64,000 nt of DNA from Streptomyces sp. 11x1. GTDB taxonomy: Bacteria; Actinomycetota; Actinomycetes; Streptomycetales; Streptomycetaceae. The DNA is taken from positions 1,674,001-1,738,000 of the forward strand of contig NZ_CP122458.1 in NCBI RefSeq assembly GCF_032598905.1, read 5' to 3'. The notes beneath the pieces are model-generated. The model was not told the origin of the DNA. It worked only from the letters and a program-made list of their open reading frames with translations, and made no database searches. Both the position numbers and the translations under genes were made by a program. Shown one piece after another: positions 63,493 through 64,000 of this stretch; the stretch's first letter is position 1; the number at the start of each line of letters is the position of its first letter.

Positions 63493-64000
63493 TCAGTCAC
63501 GCCCGCACGTCGGTGGGTCCGCCGGGACGGAAACCTGGGGCAGCAGTGCCGCGCGCTCCTCGGCGCCGATGTCGGCGCGCAACCGGCAGATGTCCGCCAG
63601 CCGGGAGCCGGGGTCGAGGTTCCACAGCCGTACGGTGCCGTCGGTGCTGCTGCTGGCCACGGTCCGCCCGTCGGGGGCGAAGTCCACGCCCCACACCGCG
63701 TTCGTATGACCGGTGAGCGTCGCCCACGGCCGCCGTCCGGCGACGTCCCACAGGCGTACCGTGCGGTCGTTGCCGCTGCTGACGAGGGTGCGGCCGTCCG
63801 GGCTGAAGTCCACCCCGCGCACCGATCCCGAGTGGCCGGTCAGCGCGGTCTCGAAGCTGCGGTGCCGGACGTCCCACAGGCGTACGGTCCCGTCGTTGCC
63901 GCTGCTGGCGAGGGTACGGCCGTCCGGGCTGAAGGCCACGCCCCGCACGGCGCCCGAGTGGCCGGTCAGCGCGGCGAGTTCGCGATGCGAGGCGACGTCC
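63493..64000 (-). CDS. WD40 repeat protein (C-terminal part, runs off the window)
   Basis: At least four WD40 blades, each with LTGH near the start and DGTVRLWD near the end (for example GHSGSVRGVDFSPDGRTLVS and DRTVRLWDVAG). The frame is open to the right edge and ends in a short non-repeat tail (LADICRLRADIGAEERAALL) typical of Streptomyces WD40/nSTAND-type NTPases or kinases with C-terminal beta-propellers. The N-terminal effector domain lies outside the window, so the full function cannot be given. Confidence 0.9.
   Translation of the reverse strand, partial: DVASHRELAALTGHSGAVRGVAFSPDGRTLASSGNDGTVRLWDVRHRSFETALTGHSGSVRGVDFSPDGRTLVSSGNDRTVRLWDVAGRRPWATLTGHTNAVWGVDFAPDGRTVASSSTDGTVRLWNLDPGSRLADICRLRADIGAEERAALLPQVSVPADPPTCGRD

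Overview
This 64 kb window has very high GC, GC-rich third codon positions, frequent GTG/TTG starts with GGAGG-type ribosome sites and many 4-bp ATGA/GTGA gene overlaps. Together with the gene content (DUF397/XRE pairs, LacI-controlled GH6 cellulase, SpoIIE-type phosphatase, WD40 and NlpC/P60 proteins) this points to a Streptomyces chromosome.

Layout. 1-3.4 kb: a minus-strand operon of an FAD amine oxidoreductase and two saccharopine-dehydrogenase-like proteins (the last leaves the window). 3.6-11.5 kb: a pterin/pyrimidine cluster matching the S. coelicolor SCO6650-SCO6655 neighbourhood. It holds a GTP cyclohydrolase II with Met at the position that makes the homologue stop at the formamidopyrimidine, a creatininase-family amidohydrolase, a zinc-less PTPS homologue, a glycosyltransferase, a methyltransferase, a membrane protein, an MDR dehydrogenase and a CDP-alcohol phosphatidyltransferase. 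The likely product is an uncharacterised glycosylated, possibly lipid-linked pyrimidine/pterin. 11.5-13.6 kb: a mobile-element landing zone with two broken genes, an IR element, an intact IS630-type IS and a hairpin MITE. 13.6-18.7 kb: TetR/acyl-CoA dehydrogenase, then LacI/SDR/Gfo-Idh sugar or inositol catabolism.

18.9-54.2 kb is a dense anti-phage island. It carries a DISARM-like operon (a sigma-70 factor fused to a long coiled coil, then drmA, drmB and an SF1 NTPase) divergent from a Ser/Thr kinase-DEAD/DEAH helicase fusion that is cut off at its 3' end. After small, probably ICE-derived genes come an endonuclease VII-like nuclease, an Mrr-like protein, an EVE protein with McrBC, an SbcC-like ATPase with a small partner, a DUF4357-McrB/McrC pair, a RelE-UvrD-type helicase and an HTH-N6-methylase. 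The island is bracketed by the intact Gfo/Idh gene and a decayed 3' copy of it sharing 132 identical bases. A 15-bp palindrome, GTTGACGNCGTCAAC, lies at the DISARM/kinase divergent promoter and again upstream of the methylase 25.7 kb away, suggesting one regulon joins the two ends.

54.9-64 kb returns to ordinary Streptomyces genes: PAS-GAF-phosphatase-kinase, a CebR-like LacI regulator with CebR boxes in front of a secreted GH6 cellulase, a phytanoyl-CoA dioxygenase-family protein, an XRE/DUF397 pair, an NlpC/P60 hydrolase and the end of a WD40 protein. I saw no tRNA, rRNA or CRISPR array.
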